Assembly: GCA_949825065.1 (NCBI GenBank) | Contig: OX463848.1 | Location: 33,323,491-33,387,490 of the forward strand | Length of the DNA stretch: 64,000 nt | Reading direction: 5' to 3' | From: Odontocerum albicorne | Lineage: Eukaryota; Arthropoda; Insecta; Trichoptera; Odontoceridae | In this document: one piece after another, positions 9,841 through 20,585 of the stretch | How the letters are laid out: each line of letters opens with the position of its first letter | Numbering within the stretch: the first letter of the stretch is position 1 | Position numbers and translations under genes: made by a program | The notes under the pieces: generated by a model | Databases searched by the model: none | What the model saw: the letters and a program-made list of their open reading frames with translations, nothing else | Told to the model about the DNA's origin: nothing

Positions 9841-10448
9841 CTAGATAACAATTCTTACAACTATTTTTTTTAGCAAGAACCAGTCCACTAAAGATAAATA
9901 ATTGAAAAACAATATTTAAATTGAAAACAAATACAATAAAAACCCAGCCATTGTGATGCCTTTCTCTTCGGCGGCTTTAAGTGATGCTGAGCAACGAAAA
10001 TGTTGGTCTCTGGTGGAGGACTATATGGTATGAATATTCTCAGAAGAATCCTGTGTTGTTTGCCATGGATAATAATAATAATGAAAAATGTTGAAGGAAA
10101 AAATGCTGAGGTATATTACCTTGAACCAAGTCATGGTTTGCCGTAATGAATTGAGTCATCACCATGTGCAAACTTATCTTAAAAATAATCTTATTATTTT
10201 GTGCGGTGAGACTCATAAAATTTTATTAAGCTTCTATAGTATTTCGCGACCTGGTCTCGAGTATTAAGTCTCTCCATGACAAAACCAATTTTTAGACTAG
10301 ACTTCTTTTTAATATTTTTTTATTAACAACGGGAATCGAACATACCCGGCCCGGGGTCGAAAGTTTTGCCTACAATACAAATTAAGAAAAATAATGTTTC
10401 TTAATTCTTACATGTTTTCTATATCTCGATTTTACATTCATACTTATG
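9841..10448. other. No gene seen
   Basis: AT-rich; a phrase 'aacaacgggaatcgaacata' near 10325 recalls the SINE B box, but no SINE body follows. Confidence 0.35.
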
Positions 10449-10925
10449 ATCACGCCATTTATCTTTCAGGGTAGGCAGAGAGGCCAGAGTGTCAGTTTTT
10501 CCTATCTCGACACGCATCTTTTTACATCCATACACCGTCTCATACAACTCCTACGACTCTCTTACTCTACGTTTCCTTGTTTCAAAATATATAAATGATC
10601 CAATCATACTTTCCTCGGTCTTCCTCTACCATATCTTTCATTCACATTCGCACAACATATTTGTTTTGTAAGTATTTCTTCATTCATTCGTTCTACATGC
10701 TCAAACCGTCTTAGAGTGTTCTTCATCTTACTTAATACATCAGACTTAAGTTCACATTCATCACTAATCACTTCATTCCGTATTCTGTCATCATGTGTGT
10801 TATTCTCAATGTACGCATTTCTACAGCATTCATTCGGTTACTTTCAGTCTTTTTTCACGTCCACGTTTCAATCCCATACATCGAAGCTGGTACTGAAATA
10901 CTGTTACTGAAATACTTAAAATTTT
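10449..10925 (-). pseudogene. LINE-A tail, reversed
   Basis: On the minus strand the order is 'gatgtatgggattgaaacgtg' (M-Y-G-x-E-T-W), a stretch like 'acagaatacggaatgaagtg', 'cttaagtctgatgtattaag', then the 'ggccctctctgcctaccctg' 3' end. Several stops; 5'-truncated as usual for target-primed reverse transcription. Confidence 0.7.
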
Positions 10926-11049
10926 ATAATAAAATCTCGATTGAACAGAATTTCATTTGTGATTAGAAGAAATGAAACGTACTCTTTATTTCTTTTCTCA
11001 ATGATTGAGGAAATGGACATTTTCGGAATTTCCACAGGTTCAATCTGTG

Positions 11050-11240
11050 CCAATGAACATCAGCGTCGAAGCCTGTAGCCCATGTCACCTGTTTGGTATC
11101 TGTAGTCCATGTCACCTGTTTGGTATCCGCCCAAGCGATGACGTCAGGCGCGGCGTTTCACAAATCGCGAGGGAGCCTTGACCCCTCCTAGTCCGCTGCC
11201 AAAGTGGAGTCACGCTCGGTTATTGAGACCGAGCTCGGTT
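11050..11240. other. GC-richer island with a 26-bp direct duplication, unassigned
   Basis: 'gcccatgtcacctgtttggt' recurs as 'gtccatgtcacctgtttggt' about 31 bp later. Following sequence ('gatgacgtcaggcgcggcgt') is unusually CpG-rich for this window. No frame or family recognised. Confidence 0.4.
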
Positions 11241-11509
11241 CGTTTAGCCAGACTGTATTTGTAAATTTATGACGAAAATATATGCAATTGTAGGTACGCA
11301 GGGCTTATAGGATTCGTAGAAAGGTTGTAAATATTATATGTTTACAATATTGTATGAGTTATTGGAATTGCCGACTTAAGTTCGACGAAATGCACGACTT
11401 AACTTATTGCAATAAATGCACCAGAAGGTAGAAACTAGTGAAAATCTAGAGAATAACTCTGTTTTATTAAAACATATTTATTATTTTATGTATTCTAAAT
11501 AATCTTTAT

Positions 11510-11645
11510 ACTTGCTCAATGTTGAGCGTCGTGGTCTTCTGCTATGTCTCGAACTTGGCACACCAACTGACTCCTTCCCTCCCGGTCCTGAGCCATGTTG
11601 AATATAGCGTTTGAAGAGGATCTTGTCCTTTATTTGATTCGTTTA
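11510..11645 (-). pseudogene. LINE-B 3' end, reversed
   Basis: On the minus strand: 'aaataaaggacaagatcctc', 'aaacgctatattcaacatgg' and 'gaccacgacgctcaacattg', the same tail as 3960-4235 and 62340-62490. Confidence 0.6.
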
Positions 11646-11959
11646 TCTCATAGGACACCCTCTTCTTGCTTGTTTTCTTTCAACTGTCCCTCCAAGTTTT
11701 CATTTCTCTTTCTAGTAATATGCCCAAAATACTTGAAAATTATTGTTATCTTGTTGTAGAAAGTCTTTCGGTAATCTTCAATTATTGGATGATAGATACG
11801 TTGGTGTGCCTTGCGGTTCATGTTCTAAATAATACAATATGTTCATTCACATAGTTCAGAAGTTCTATATGGAACATTAGCGAAATTGGTGAAATCACCT
11901 CATTTGGATCAGTCGCAACAAAATTATTCAAGAGGAGTAGGTGAAAAGGCTTTCGGTTG
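11646..11959. other. No gene seen
   Basis: A 62-codon frame at 11666 has no recognisable domain and sits beside a LINE relic. Confidence 0.35.
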
Positions 11960-12168
11960 TATTGTATTACACTCTTGTTGTATAAATTATTAAATATATC
12001 GGACTTATTGCCACGTTTCGATATTTTCCAACCAGATGTTAAAAAGTCCTTTAATAAGGTGAAAAACAGGCTCGAACTCTTTTAAATAAACTGGGTTCCT
12101 ACGGGAATCGAACCGGTTTCCTCCCGGGCTGAAAAATGAATTCTTACCATCTAGGCTTCGGTGGTCGT
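11960..12168 (-). mobile_element. SINE-T, reversed, near full length
   Basis: Tail 'attgtattacactcttgttg', body 'ttattgccacgtttcgatat', B box reversed 'gggaatcgaaccggtt', head 'cttaccatctaggcttcggt'. Confidence 0.82.
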
Positions 12169-12178
12169 CTTTATAATA

Positions 12179-12295
12179 TGAGTATGCATGACGAAGTGTA
12201 TGGACGTGGAATAAGCGAAATATGTGTGTTAGGATAGAATTAAGTGAAAATGTATTCCCTATGCTACCCCAATGAGAAATGGCGTTATAATGATG
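12179..12295 (+). pseudogene. LINE-A-like C-terminal fragment
   Basis: A frame reads MTKCMDVE, stop, AKYVC, stop, DRIKWK, parallel to the C-M-D-V-E-E-x-K-x-V-C-x-D-R-x-W motif of LINE-A. It ends 'atggcgttataatg'. Confidence 0.5.
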
Positions 12296-12547
12296 TCAAT
12301 ATTGTCAAAATTCTAATAAAGAAAATATTTATAGTTTTATCCGTCAATATGAACGCTCCTTTACAATAATTTTATTGTTTGCTAAGTTATGCGAAAACCT
12401 CTAACGACTTGTTTATTACGTTCGACATTTCTACGTCTTTATTCAAGATCATTTTGTGTGTTTTGAACATATTTCTGAGGGCATTACACATTTTTATTAC
12501 CCTTTTATATTCTTCGAAACCACTTGACGACGTTTTAAATATCTTTC

Positions 12548-12719
12548 GTGGCACAGGAAGCTCACCTGTACTCTATCATATCAACCATAAGTGGCACAGG
12601 CAGCTCACCTGTACTCTATCATATCAACCATAAGTGGCACAGGCAGCTCACCTGTACTCTATCATATCAACCATAAGTGGCACAGGCAGCTCACCTGTAC
12701 TCTATCATATCAACCATAA
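12548..12719. repeat. 43-bp tandem array, 4 units
   Basis: Units of GTGGCACAGGCAGCTCACCT... start at 12548, 12591, 12634 and 12677. Only the first differs (ggaag instead of ggcag). It follows an unremarkable frame at 12379 that runs into it. Confidence 0.95.
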
Positions 12720-12885
12720 GTTGTTCCCCGGTATTGCTGATTGTACATTTTTAACTGATTAGAGCGCGATAAGTCGACAAAGGCTTTTCATTTGATGGTC
12801 GGTAAACTATCAAGGTTTTGATTTCTATAGACGGTTTTGGGTTATTCATTAGCATTAATATATTTAAAAAAATATGTATACTGCA

Positions 12886-13031
12886 AGTATCAAAATCTGC
12901 TGAGATTATAGTCCACGACAGTATTTTAGCACCAACTTTGATGTATGGGAGGGAAACATGGACGTAAGAAAGGCTGAAAGGTGCCGGACAAATGCGTGCA
13001 TTGAGAAAAATATACGGGGTCATAATATGAT
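12886..13031 (+). pseudogene. LINE-A internal fragment
   Basis: It reads 'agtattttagcaccaacttt' then 'gatgtatgggagggaaacat' (L-M-Y-G-x-E-T-W of the reverse transcriptase end) and stops at 'gtcataatatg'. Both ends are missing. Confidence 0.6.
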
Positions 13032-13159
13032 TTGTTAGGATACATAAGCCAACACCAGTTAGAATTTAGTAAGAAATTTGTTAAATTTAAACGATTAAAT
13101 GCTGTTTCTAGAATGTAAAACCATTGACGCTAAAGTCACACGAATAAAAAATGTATGTA

Positions 13160-13904
13160 CGTGGGTCGTCTAGAAAGTAAAGAACGTTTTGGCATAACTA
13201 AATAAAAACGAAAGATATCAACACAAAACTTTATTTACAAAGTCACAGTACCTTACTCTATTTTTCAATGTAATCGCCATAGCTGTCAAGGCAGTTATTG
13301 TAACTTGGAACCCATTTTTCAATTCCGATGTTATACTCTTCTACCGCCAAAGATTTGAGCCAGGATGCGACTTCTTGTTTGAGGTCTTCATCGTTAGCGA
13401 GCTGTTTTCCACCCAAAAAATCCTTTAGTTTCGGGAACAAGTGAAAATCACTTGGTGCCAAGTCAGGGCTGTAAGGAGGATGTCCAAAAATTTCCCACTT
13501 AAGACGTTGAAGTGCTCGCTGTGTTCAAATTCTTAGGCATCCATCGAGCACACATTTTTTCGTAGCCAAGGTGGCTCTGTCAGTATTTCATGTAGGAGCG
13601 ATCGTGAAATTTGTGGGAAAGATTCATGTATTGTGCTTAAAGTTGCCTATAAATTTCGATAGGCCGAACATTTCGTGCCTTCAGAAAACGAATGACACTA
13701 CGCACTTCATATTTGACGGGATTTTCGATGGGCGCAGCCATTTTGAAAGGTAACAGAACAAAGACGCACGACCGTTCAGCAACAAAACTCGGCTCGCACT
13801 GAAGCGGGGGGAAGGAGCTAACTGGCGCGCATACGATCGCGGTGGGGAGGAGATCGGCGCAGGGCGTGGTGCGCAATCGTTTTTTACTTTCCGGACACGT
13901 CTAG
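13160..13904 (-). mobile_element. Mariner deletion derivative with TA ends
   Basis: TA at 13158-13159 and 13905-13906 flank imperfect inverted ends of 27 bp that converge on GGAAAGTAAARAACG-like sequence (AGAAAGTAAAGAACG on the left, GGAAAGTAAAAAACG reversed on the right). The 745 bp hold the beginning and end of a mariner transposase on the minus strand with the middle missing. Confidence 0.75.
13258..13741 (-). pseudogene. Mariner transposase with two internal deletions
   Basis: The start is MAAPIENPVKYEVRSVIRFL (ATG at 13741-13739), the N-terminal helix-turn-helix region of a mariner transposase. After about 35 residues it jumps to a segment reading EKMCARWMPKNL, the conserved R-W-x-P-x-x-L linker. 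It then jumps again to PDLAPSDFHLFPKLKDFLGG, which holds the third catalytic aspartate, and ends in GDYIEK and a TAG at 13260-13258. The first two catalytic aspartates are gone and frames change between blocks, so it cannot encode an active enzyme. Confidence 0.8.
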
Positions 13905-14326
13905 TAAGTAAAACCAATAAATGATTTGTTAGAAATCGAATCCGAGACAGGATTTAGCTACTAACCATTAGACACTGATAAATTCTCTATCGACTGTTTG
14001 TAGATTTATTATTTTAAATCCACTGACGAATTGGGGGCTGATTGCTTCCTATTTCTGTCCAAGTACTCTTAATTCTTTTGGTTTAATTTTTTTCGCTACC
14101 TGCTTCACTACGGTACCACGGATTTTTTGGGTGAGCAGTTACTTTGCAGGGCTTTTATTGAATTCCTCGTCGCACATTCCGGCTGACTCATCTGTTTTAT
14201 GCTTTTCTCGCTCTTTTCAGCCGTGCAATTCAATTTCGCATCGGGCTGGGAAAGCCTTTGTTGGGTGAAGTCACCGGGTGTGATCTGTAGCAGGGCCGGG
14301 CTGGATTTCGTATTGTACTATACCAT
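13905..14326. other. No gene; possible tRNA-like head near 13935-13985 on the minus strand
   Basis: Reversed sequence gives 'taatggttagtagctaaatc' and 'ctcggattcgatttc', which resemble A and B boxes of a second SINE class. No body was recognised. Confidence 0.25.
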
Positions 14327-14519
14327 AGTATTACACTTTCGTTGTATACAGTACAATCTTATTGGCATGCATGGCAATTTTTTCCAATCAACCAGAAAGA
14401 TGTTCAAGAGGTCTTAAGTGAAAACTAGACTGGAATCCTCTTAAAAAATCCAACGGGGATCGAACCCGCGACCCCCGGGTTGGGACACAAACATCTTACC
14501 AACCACACCATGAAGGTTA
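14327..14519 (-). mobile_element. SINE-T, reversed, full length
   Basis: Tail 'agtattacactttcgttgta', body 'ccaatcaaccagaaagatgt', B box reversed 'ggggatcgaacccgcgac', head 'cttaccaaccacaccatgaa'. Confidence 0.85.
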
Positions 14520-15191
14520 TATATCAAATAACATTATCCAGAATATCGTTTCATCCTAGGTTTCCTTCGATTCCCTTCCTTGAACAAATTCCTTTCCTCT
14601 AGTGATACATTATACATTATTGTCAAACAATAGATATAACAGTTATTTTTTTTCTTATTTATTTATACAATCTACAATCGATTTCGACTATTGAAACATT
14701 TACGACATATAAATTAAAACATGTGTGCGTGAACTCAAAAATTAAAGTCGTCTATAAAAGTATAAACATTAAATTGACTCATTCGAAATGAGAAAAAACA
14801 TACATAAATAATTCTACTTATACAAGTACACATCAGGCCATGGCTCAGAAGATCCAGATTCGTATTCCGCACATGAAAGAACATATTCTTGAAAAAATAA
14901 TATATGGAAATAAATAAACTCTTTTTTTAAATATAAAACTTACTTGAATGATAAACTTACTCAACATATATTAATAAGAAACGTTGAGTGATATAAATAT
15001 CCACAAGAGTCGCACTATGACGTCGGATTATTAGTTCGACGGATACACAAAAACGCTCCCTGATATATCTTAGGTATTAGAATAGAAATCTTACGTTCGA
15101 TCACTGTATTGTCCATGTTCGCTTTTTGCAGATTTTTAAACAGGTATTTTATCAATTTTAAATTAAATTAAATTTAAAAAAAAAACAACAT
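14520..15191. other. No gene seen
   Basis: AT-rich; no frame above noise and no repeat recognised. Confidence 0.4.
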
Positions 15192-15395
15192 ATTTTATTA
15201 CACTTTTGTTGTACACAGTACAACTTGGCGGGATTATTGCGGTGTGGAAATCTCTTCCGACCATCTAGAAATATGTTGAAGAAGTCTTAAATGAAAACCA
15301 AATTATATTATATTTTTTAAATCGGGGTACCAACGGCAATTGAACCGCTTGTTGTTGAATGCCAGTCATATTACTAACTAGGCCACTGAGGCTGG
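15192..15395 (-). mobile_element. SINE-T, reversed, near full length
   Basis: Tail 'tattacacttttgttgtaca', 'cttccgaccatctagaaata', B box reversed 'cggcaattgaaccgctt', head 'ttactaactaggccactgag'. Confidence 0.82.
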
Positions 15396-15409
15396 TATCG
15401 TTGATCGCT

Positions 15410-15600
15410 TTCTTCGGTGGAGCTACATCACGATAACATGGAGATCTTGTTCGAAAGGATGAAGCCGATGTAGACCACGAGTCTGATATGATATTGGCAA
15501 TGACGAAAAGAGGATGTATCTGTGAGACGACAGATAAGGCGAGGTGAGAGGCCTATGTCCAGTATTGTACCGGCATAAGCTTATACTCGTAATGATGATC
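15410..15600 (+). pseudogene. LINE 3' tail fragment
   Basis: 'gaggcctatgtccagtattg' followed by 'taatgatgatctc' resembles the terminal G-L-C/A-Y-V-Q-x-W plus GAT-rich tail of RTE-like LINEs; compare 37965-38120 ('gaggcctctgttcaataatg'). No long frame. Confidence 0.4.
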
Positions 15601-15850
15601 TCATTTTAGGAACTGTATTGAAAAATAAATAAATTAACTCAACCGATTTTAACATCATTTTCAGTTCAAATATTTTTCGTACATGTGGATTCTCGCCGTG
15701 AGTCATCCGAGGCGCGGTCGCAGACAATTTCTTTGTCAAGACCAATTCGTATTTCTACATACGGCAACCAATCAATTGACGTTGAGACTCTGCCTCGATT
15801 TATCGAAAGCAATGCCACTGAATTAGGTAATTATGATAAAAACATATTAT

Positions 15851-16385
15851 GTATTCGATTAGTGATGAATGTGAACTTAAGGGTGATGTTTAGTCAAACA
15901 TTGTTTATTCCACTTTATATAACGGTATAACCCTACCGGTTTCAGGGTTTTCACCTCATCATCAGGGAGTGCAAACAAGACTGAATAATGTTCGAACTGA
16001 TACCGACATACACGCTTCTAACGGGAAAAATTCGGGTTAGGAATAAACACTGTTAATGCCTTAACTATTAATAATGTAAGGATGATGTGTCAAGTAAGAT
16101 GAAAAACACTGAGATGGTTTGGGTACATGGAACAAACGAATAAATTAAGAATGACTAACAAAACAAATGTAAGTGGGAGGCGTGGTAGAGGAAGACCAAG
16201 GAAAAATAAGTTGGTTCAAATATATTATATTTTGAAGGAATTAAATGTAAAGTCAGAGAAATCGTATGTGTTGTATAAGAAAGTGTATGGATGTAGAAGA
16301 TGCGAAAGATTTGTGTTGTGATAGGAAAATCTGGCGCTCTCTCTGCCTATCACGACAAGTAACGGCGTGATGGTATGTATGTGTA
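15851..16385 (+). pseudogene. LINE-A tail interrupted by a 187-bp insertion
   Basis: The left part (to 15889) is 'agtgatgaatgtgaacttaa'; the right part (from 16077) is 'caagtaagatgaaaaacact', 'gagatggtttgggtacatgg', 'gtgggaggcgtggtagagga' (V-G-G-R-G-R-G), 'agaccaaggaaaaataagtt', ending 'acggcgtgatggtatgtatg'. The halves join as in uninterrupted copies, proving a later insertion at 15890-16076. Confidence 0.75.
15890..16076. mobile_element. Member of the palindromic hammerhead-like family, inserted in LINE-A
   Basis: The inserted block begins 'ttagtcaaacattgtttatt' and has 'tataaccctaccggtttcag', as at 28107-28268 and 41161-41363. It ends 'ggaataaacactgttaatgc'. A 12-bp near-direct repeat flanks it: TAAGGGTGATGT (15878-15889) and TAAGGATGATGT (16077-16088). 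The minus strand carries CTGATGA (15965-15959) and GAAAC (15943-15939). This copy is not a full palindrome; its right half differs. Confidence 0.65.
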
Positions 16386-16672
16386 TGTATTAGAAATTTA
16401 AAATTTTATTTAGCTTGTGTCAGAAACTACGTATGAAAGAAACCGTTTGCTGTAAATATTTTGATGTAATTTAATAAAATACTTGAATGTATGAAAAAAA
16501 TTAAGGGTTCGCTAGTTTCGTGTTATCTGAGAAAATTACAATAAATATTGAGTAACCGTTTTTTGCTCTTTCTAAGTATCTTGACGAGTATATATATGAT
16601 TACCCTTATTTTTGTAATCAATGTTTCTCCTAATAAAAAATCTGGCTAGTATCTCAGACATACACGTTTATG

Positions 16673-16726
16673 AGAGAGAACACTACCATATATGAACAAA
16701 TTAATTTTGTTCATATAGTGTTACGT
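16673..16726. repeat. Short inverted repeat
   Basis: 'atatgaacaaa' pairs with 'tttgttcatat' around an AT loop. The outer 'aacact' and 'agtgtt' also pair, with a 5-base bulge on the left arm. A second stem follows at about 16808-16840 ('gctattttaagga' with 'tccttaaatagc'). Confidence 0.6.
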
Positions 16727-16939
16727 AATTATTTACTGAAATTCATACAATTCATACGTAAAAAGTCACTGATATCACAAACTCAACTTAGCAACGTTAT
16801 TGCGAGCTATTTTAAGGAGTTGAGTCCTTAAATAGCATAGCTCTCATTAACCATATTTTTGTTCGCTTTTATTCAATTTTATAGCTTTGAAACTAGCGAT
16901 GGAAAAGGGCAAAACCGTTAAATACGAGTATATCCTTAA

Positions 16940-17584
16940 CCTTTTAACTGCCGGCAGGTACATGTATGGCGGTACCCAGCACGCCGCGAATTTTACGACA
17001 AAAATAAAACCTTCTAAACATATCGTTATTGAAAGTGTAATAAAGTTTATTTATAAAACTTACCAAATAAATGAAGAGCGCGCCAGTCGTGCCGTCATTT
17101 ATCCATAATCATAAAATTAATTGTTCATGGTGCAGGGTTGTCACAAAATTTGTCATAGAAAATATGAAAACTAAATTATATGTCAAAAGTAATTAACCGC
17201 TATACATGGAACACGAAATAAAACTGTACTCTGTAGACGAAAAATTATATACGCAAAACATCGATAGAAATTCGGGGATTCCTAAAAATCCCGGCAAATA
17301 AACGGCTATTACACAACCCTGAGCGCCATCAGTTGTTCCGACGACAAAGCTCTCTTTAATTTACGTTTAAAGTGGTAAAAACAAATTCTGTTTCAATTCT
17401 AAGTATGCAAAGATATTCACAATAGATGCCACTATGTGTTCAATATATTTGTACATTTTAAATAATTTATTTTCTTTAGTAAAATCCCATTTAAAACGGC
17501 GCGTCTTAAGACGTAATTTGTGTATGAGCGGCGCTCCGTTCACAGAAAATTATGCGTCTTAAGACGCTTTTGGCAGTTAAAGGG
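16940..17584. mobile_element. Probable non-autonomous piggyBac-type (TTAA) element
   Basis: Left end CCTTTTAACTGCC follows TTAA (16936-16939). The right end reversed is CCCTTTAACTGCC, 12 of 13 identical. The right flank is TTTT rather than TTAA, so one duplication has decayed. Inside the right end GTCTTAAGAC palindromes occur twice (CGTCTTAAGACG near 17503-17515 and GCGTCTTAAGACGC near 17554-17567). Inside the left end GGTAC...GTACC forms a hairpin. No transposase. Confidence 0.55.
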
Positions 17585-17651
17585 TTTTGACACAACAGTC
17601 ATGAAGTACATTTATGTAGACATAACTACGTCATTTAAACTAGATACCTAC

Positions 17652-17847
17652 TACTGATGACCTAGTTGGTAAGACGCCTGTCACTTACTTGGGGAGTTGC
17701 GAGTTCGATTCCCGTTGTACCCGATTAAAAAAAGTTCCAGTATGGCTTTCACTTAAAGCCTCTTTAAAACCTTTATCATTGGCTGGAAGAGATAGGATCA
17801 TGGCAATAAACCCACCGGGTTGTTATACATACAACAACAGTTTAATG
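17652..17847 (+). mobile_element. SINE-T, forward, near full length
   Basis: A box 'tgacctagttggtaagac' and B box 'gcgagttcgattcccgtt' are clean. Body 'ggctttcacttaaagcctct', tail 'gttatacatacaacaacagt'. Confidence 0.85.
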
Positions 17848-18634
17848 CCATACTACGATACTAGAAATTACGAGTTAATTGATTGCCGGACGAATTTCCA
17901 GCGACCGATGTCGAGGGCAAAGCTTTTTCAGATTTTATAAGAAACCTAGCGAATTGGGAATATAAAAAAAATCGTTTTTTTATTTAAAACATTTCTTATC
18001 GATATTTCAATTCTAATGTATGAAATTCAATGGTTAAACCAATAAACGAAATATCAAACAAAAATGTGACCTTGCCGAGACGGTGGTTTGGTTTCCCTCC
18101 GCGAAACGCCGCCAAAAAGACGTTGAATCCACAACGTTGTGTATGTATTATGCAAATTGATGAGTAATATTTTACTTGTTAGACGTTACTAAGTCATTTA
18201 CGATATATTTAACACTTATTTTTTCTTTCGTTCAATTTTTATATGAACTTGAAAAACTCTTCAATATATTAGAAATAATCGATCTGATCCATACATACTT
18301 ATTATTTAGTATTTGACAGAGAAAATATAAGAATATAATTTTAGTTTATGATGTGTTCATTGAAATAAATTTTTTCAAACATTTAAATAATTAACTTACA
18401 TAAAACAATGGTTGCATTAGAATTCTTCCAAGCTTTCTGATAATACTAATTTAGTACAAATTTTTGTAGTTATAAAATGTCAAGATTATATAATATTTCA
18501 TTTATCAACGATATGATTAGACATTTTAATTTTTCTTCGGGTATGTTTTTTGTATCGTTTTACTGACATCTGTCTTTAAAATAATCATATTTTTTATTCT
18601 TATACATGTTGTGTCTCTATGTGTGATAGAATAA
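17848..18634. other. No gene seen
   Basis: AT-rich. A short GC-richer patch (18075-18140, 'ctccgcgaaacgccgccaaa') was not assigned. Confidence 0.4.
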
Positions 18635-18955
18635 TAAGTGTAATTATTAACGATGAATGTAAGCTAAAAATACTGATATCTTAAATAGGGTAAAAAAGAG
18701 TATGAAGGGTTGACGATAGACTGAATACACAAATTTATAATATAACCATAAGTATAAGTGAGAGTCGTGCTAAATGATGACCGAGAAATGTATGATTAGA
18801 TCAACTTAATGAAATTTTGGAAAAAGGAAAGATAAAAAAGACTAATAATATAAACAGAAGGACCGCATGGGAAGATGTAGGAGTGAGTGGGAAGTATACC
18901 ATGATGGAAAAAATAGGTGTTATGTCCTCTCTGCCTACCCCTACAGAGTAATACA
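18635..18955 (+). pseudogene. LINE-A tail, old copy
   Basis: Diverged but ordered: 'gatgaatgtaagct', 'aagagtatgaagggttg', 'gaaattttggaaaaaggaaa', ending 'tgtcctctctgcctacccct'. No readable frame. Confidence 0.45.
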
Positions 18956-19834
18956 TTAAATTTATCAACGTATTACTAGAAGTTTTGATTTTTTATTGCA
19001 TATACTTTTATTTGTATCATTTAAGGTTTGCTAGATTTAACGTTTTACGAATGCCTTTAGGATTCGTCCATTTGTAATTCTAAATGATGTTGGAATAACT
19101 AAAACAATGGAAATTAATATGAGGATTTCTGAATATTTCAACACATTGGTTTGTTGATTTTTTGGAATCAGACGATATAAATGTTAGTTTAAATTTATTT
19201 TATAATTCAATTAATGACCCAAAAGAGCTTTTTATCCATAAAATCCTAAGATTCGTGACATTTTATCCAGTATGGTTTACATCTGATCTGTAAATGGTCG
19301 CATTCGGTTGCCAATTATGAAAGATTTCAGTTGGTTGAGGAGGGGTTGAAGTTTCTGTAATTTTTTTTACAACGAGTACATGTCTTATACAGAGCTATCC
19401 TATTCGGATTCGTGCATTTGAAAACCTAAATAATGGGGGGAAATCTATGAAAAATAGTAATGAACCTTAAATGTACGTAATATATAGAAAAGGAATGTAA
19501 AATATTTCCCTTTTTATTTTTACACATTTTCTAAGAAACGATTATTGAGGCACTATGTGTATTTTTTAGAGGCCTCTCGAGTAAAAAAGGTTATAAAAAC
19601 ATCCGGTTTCTCTAGGTTGTGTGTCTGTATGGCTTTTATTTACATTTATCTAATAATTACATAATTGATCTGAGCTTAGTTACGTGCTTGAAATTGAATA
19701 TTTTTTTCTACACACCTGTTATTTTTTCTCATGAAGTTAATCTCTCTTCTTAAAATGATAAAATAACTATAATTCTATCTAAACAAAATGTTATTGCTTG
19801 CTCAATATTTAAAAATTACTGTTTTTAACTTGGA
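18956..19834. other. No gene seen
   Basis: AT-rich; nothing recognised. Confidence 0.4.
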
Positions 19835-20135
19835 ATTGAGAATGCGTAGAATTGATCTTCATCTTCTCAATTCTCCTTTATGGAATGGAGGCGTGGACAC
19901 AACCAGGATATATCACGTAGGATCGAGGATTTAGAAGTGTGAATCTGCAGTTGTATCCTCGAGATTCCCTGGACAGATCGTGTTCCAAATGTGGAAGTAC
20001 TTGCTCGTATGAATAAAATTGAAGATTTAGAAGTTGCGGGATTTCAGTCACATATTGAGGGGCACAAGATACATTATTACACAATTGACCATCCAGGGGA
20101 AACCTCCGATAGGAGACGCACCTCAAGAAAAAAGA
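19835..20135 (+). pseudogene. LINE-C reverse-transcriptase C-terminal relic
   Basis: One frame shows LLYGMEAWTQ (the L-L-Y-G-x-E-x-W motif at the end of LINE reverse transcriptases). Another reads LEIPWTDRVPNVEVLARMNK, the I-P-W-T-D-R-V-x-N-x-E-V-L segment, near 19960-20020. A stop and frameshift lie between. The following residues EGHKIHYY recall the G-H-I-x-R-x-x-K-Y stretch. Related sequence is at 36135-36560. Confidence 0.65.
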
Positions 20136-20184
20136 GTCATTTGCAAAGATTTCAATTAACTGTTAATTTTTAAACTTAATTTTT

Positions 20185-20585
20185 AAGTTTAAGTCGAGAG
20201 ACGTAGAATTGATGCATTTGGTGTTGCAGAAAGATGTTACGCATTCCATGGCACGGCAAGGCGAACTAATACCTTCATTCTCAAAGAACTGAGATTCACC
20301 GGCAGATTGTCGACAACAGCTTCGACGAGTCCTCCGCTTCTTTGGGCACATTGCTCATGGCCAAGGAGACAGTTTGGACAGACTTGTGGTCACTGGAAAA
20401 GTGGAAGGACAACGCACAAGAGAAAGAGTCCTAATGCATTGGACTGACCAAGTGAGAGACGCGACAGGACTACTGTTTTTATCAACTACCCTTCGAACCG
20501 CGGAGTGCACACACAGATGGAGAGGAGTCGTCAAAAGCTATCATGGGAGTCTCGATGCTCAGTCATCTACAGGATGATGATGATG
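20185..20585 (+). pseudogene. LINE 3' end (LINE-B-like) with GAT-rich tail
   Basis: 'tagaattgatgcatttggtg' gives R-R-I-D-A-F-G, then H-G-T-A-R-R-T-N, then a later frame MHWTDQVRDAT and L-R-T-A-E with W-R-G-V-V-K. These are the I-D-A-F-E ... P-W-T-A-R-R-T-N ... W-T-D-Q-I landmarks of the relic at 61855-62490. It ends 'atgatgatgatgaagc', a typical LINE tail microsatellite. Two frameshifts. Confidence 0.65.
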
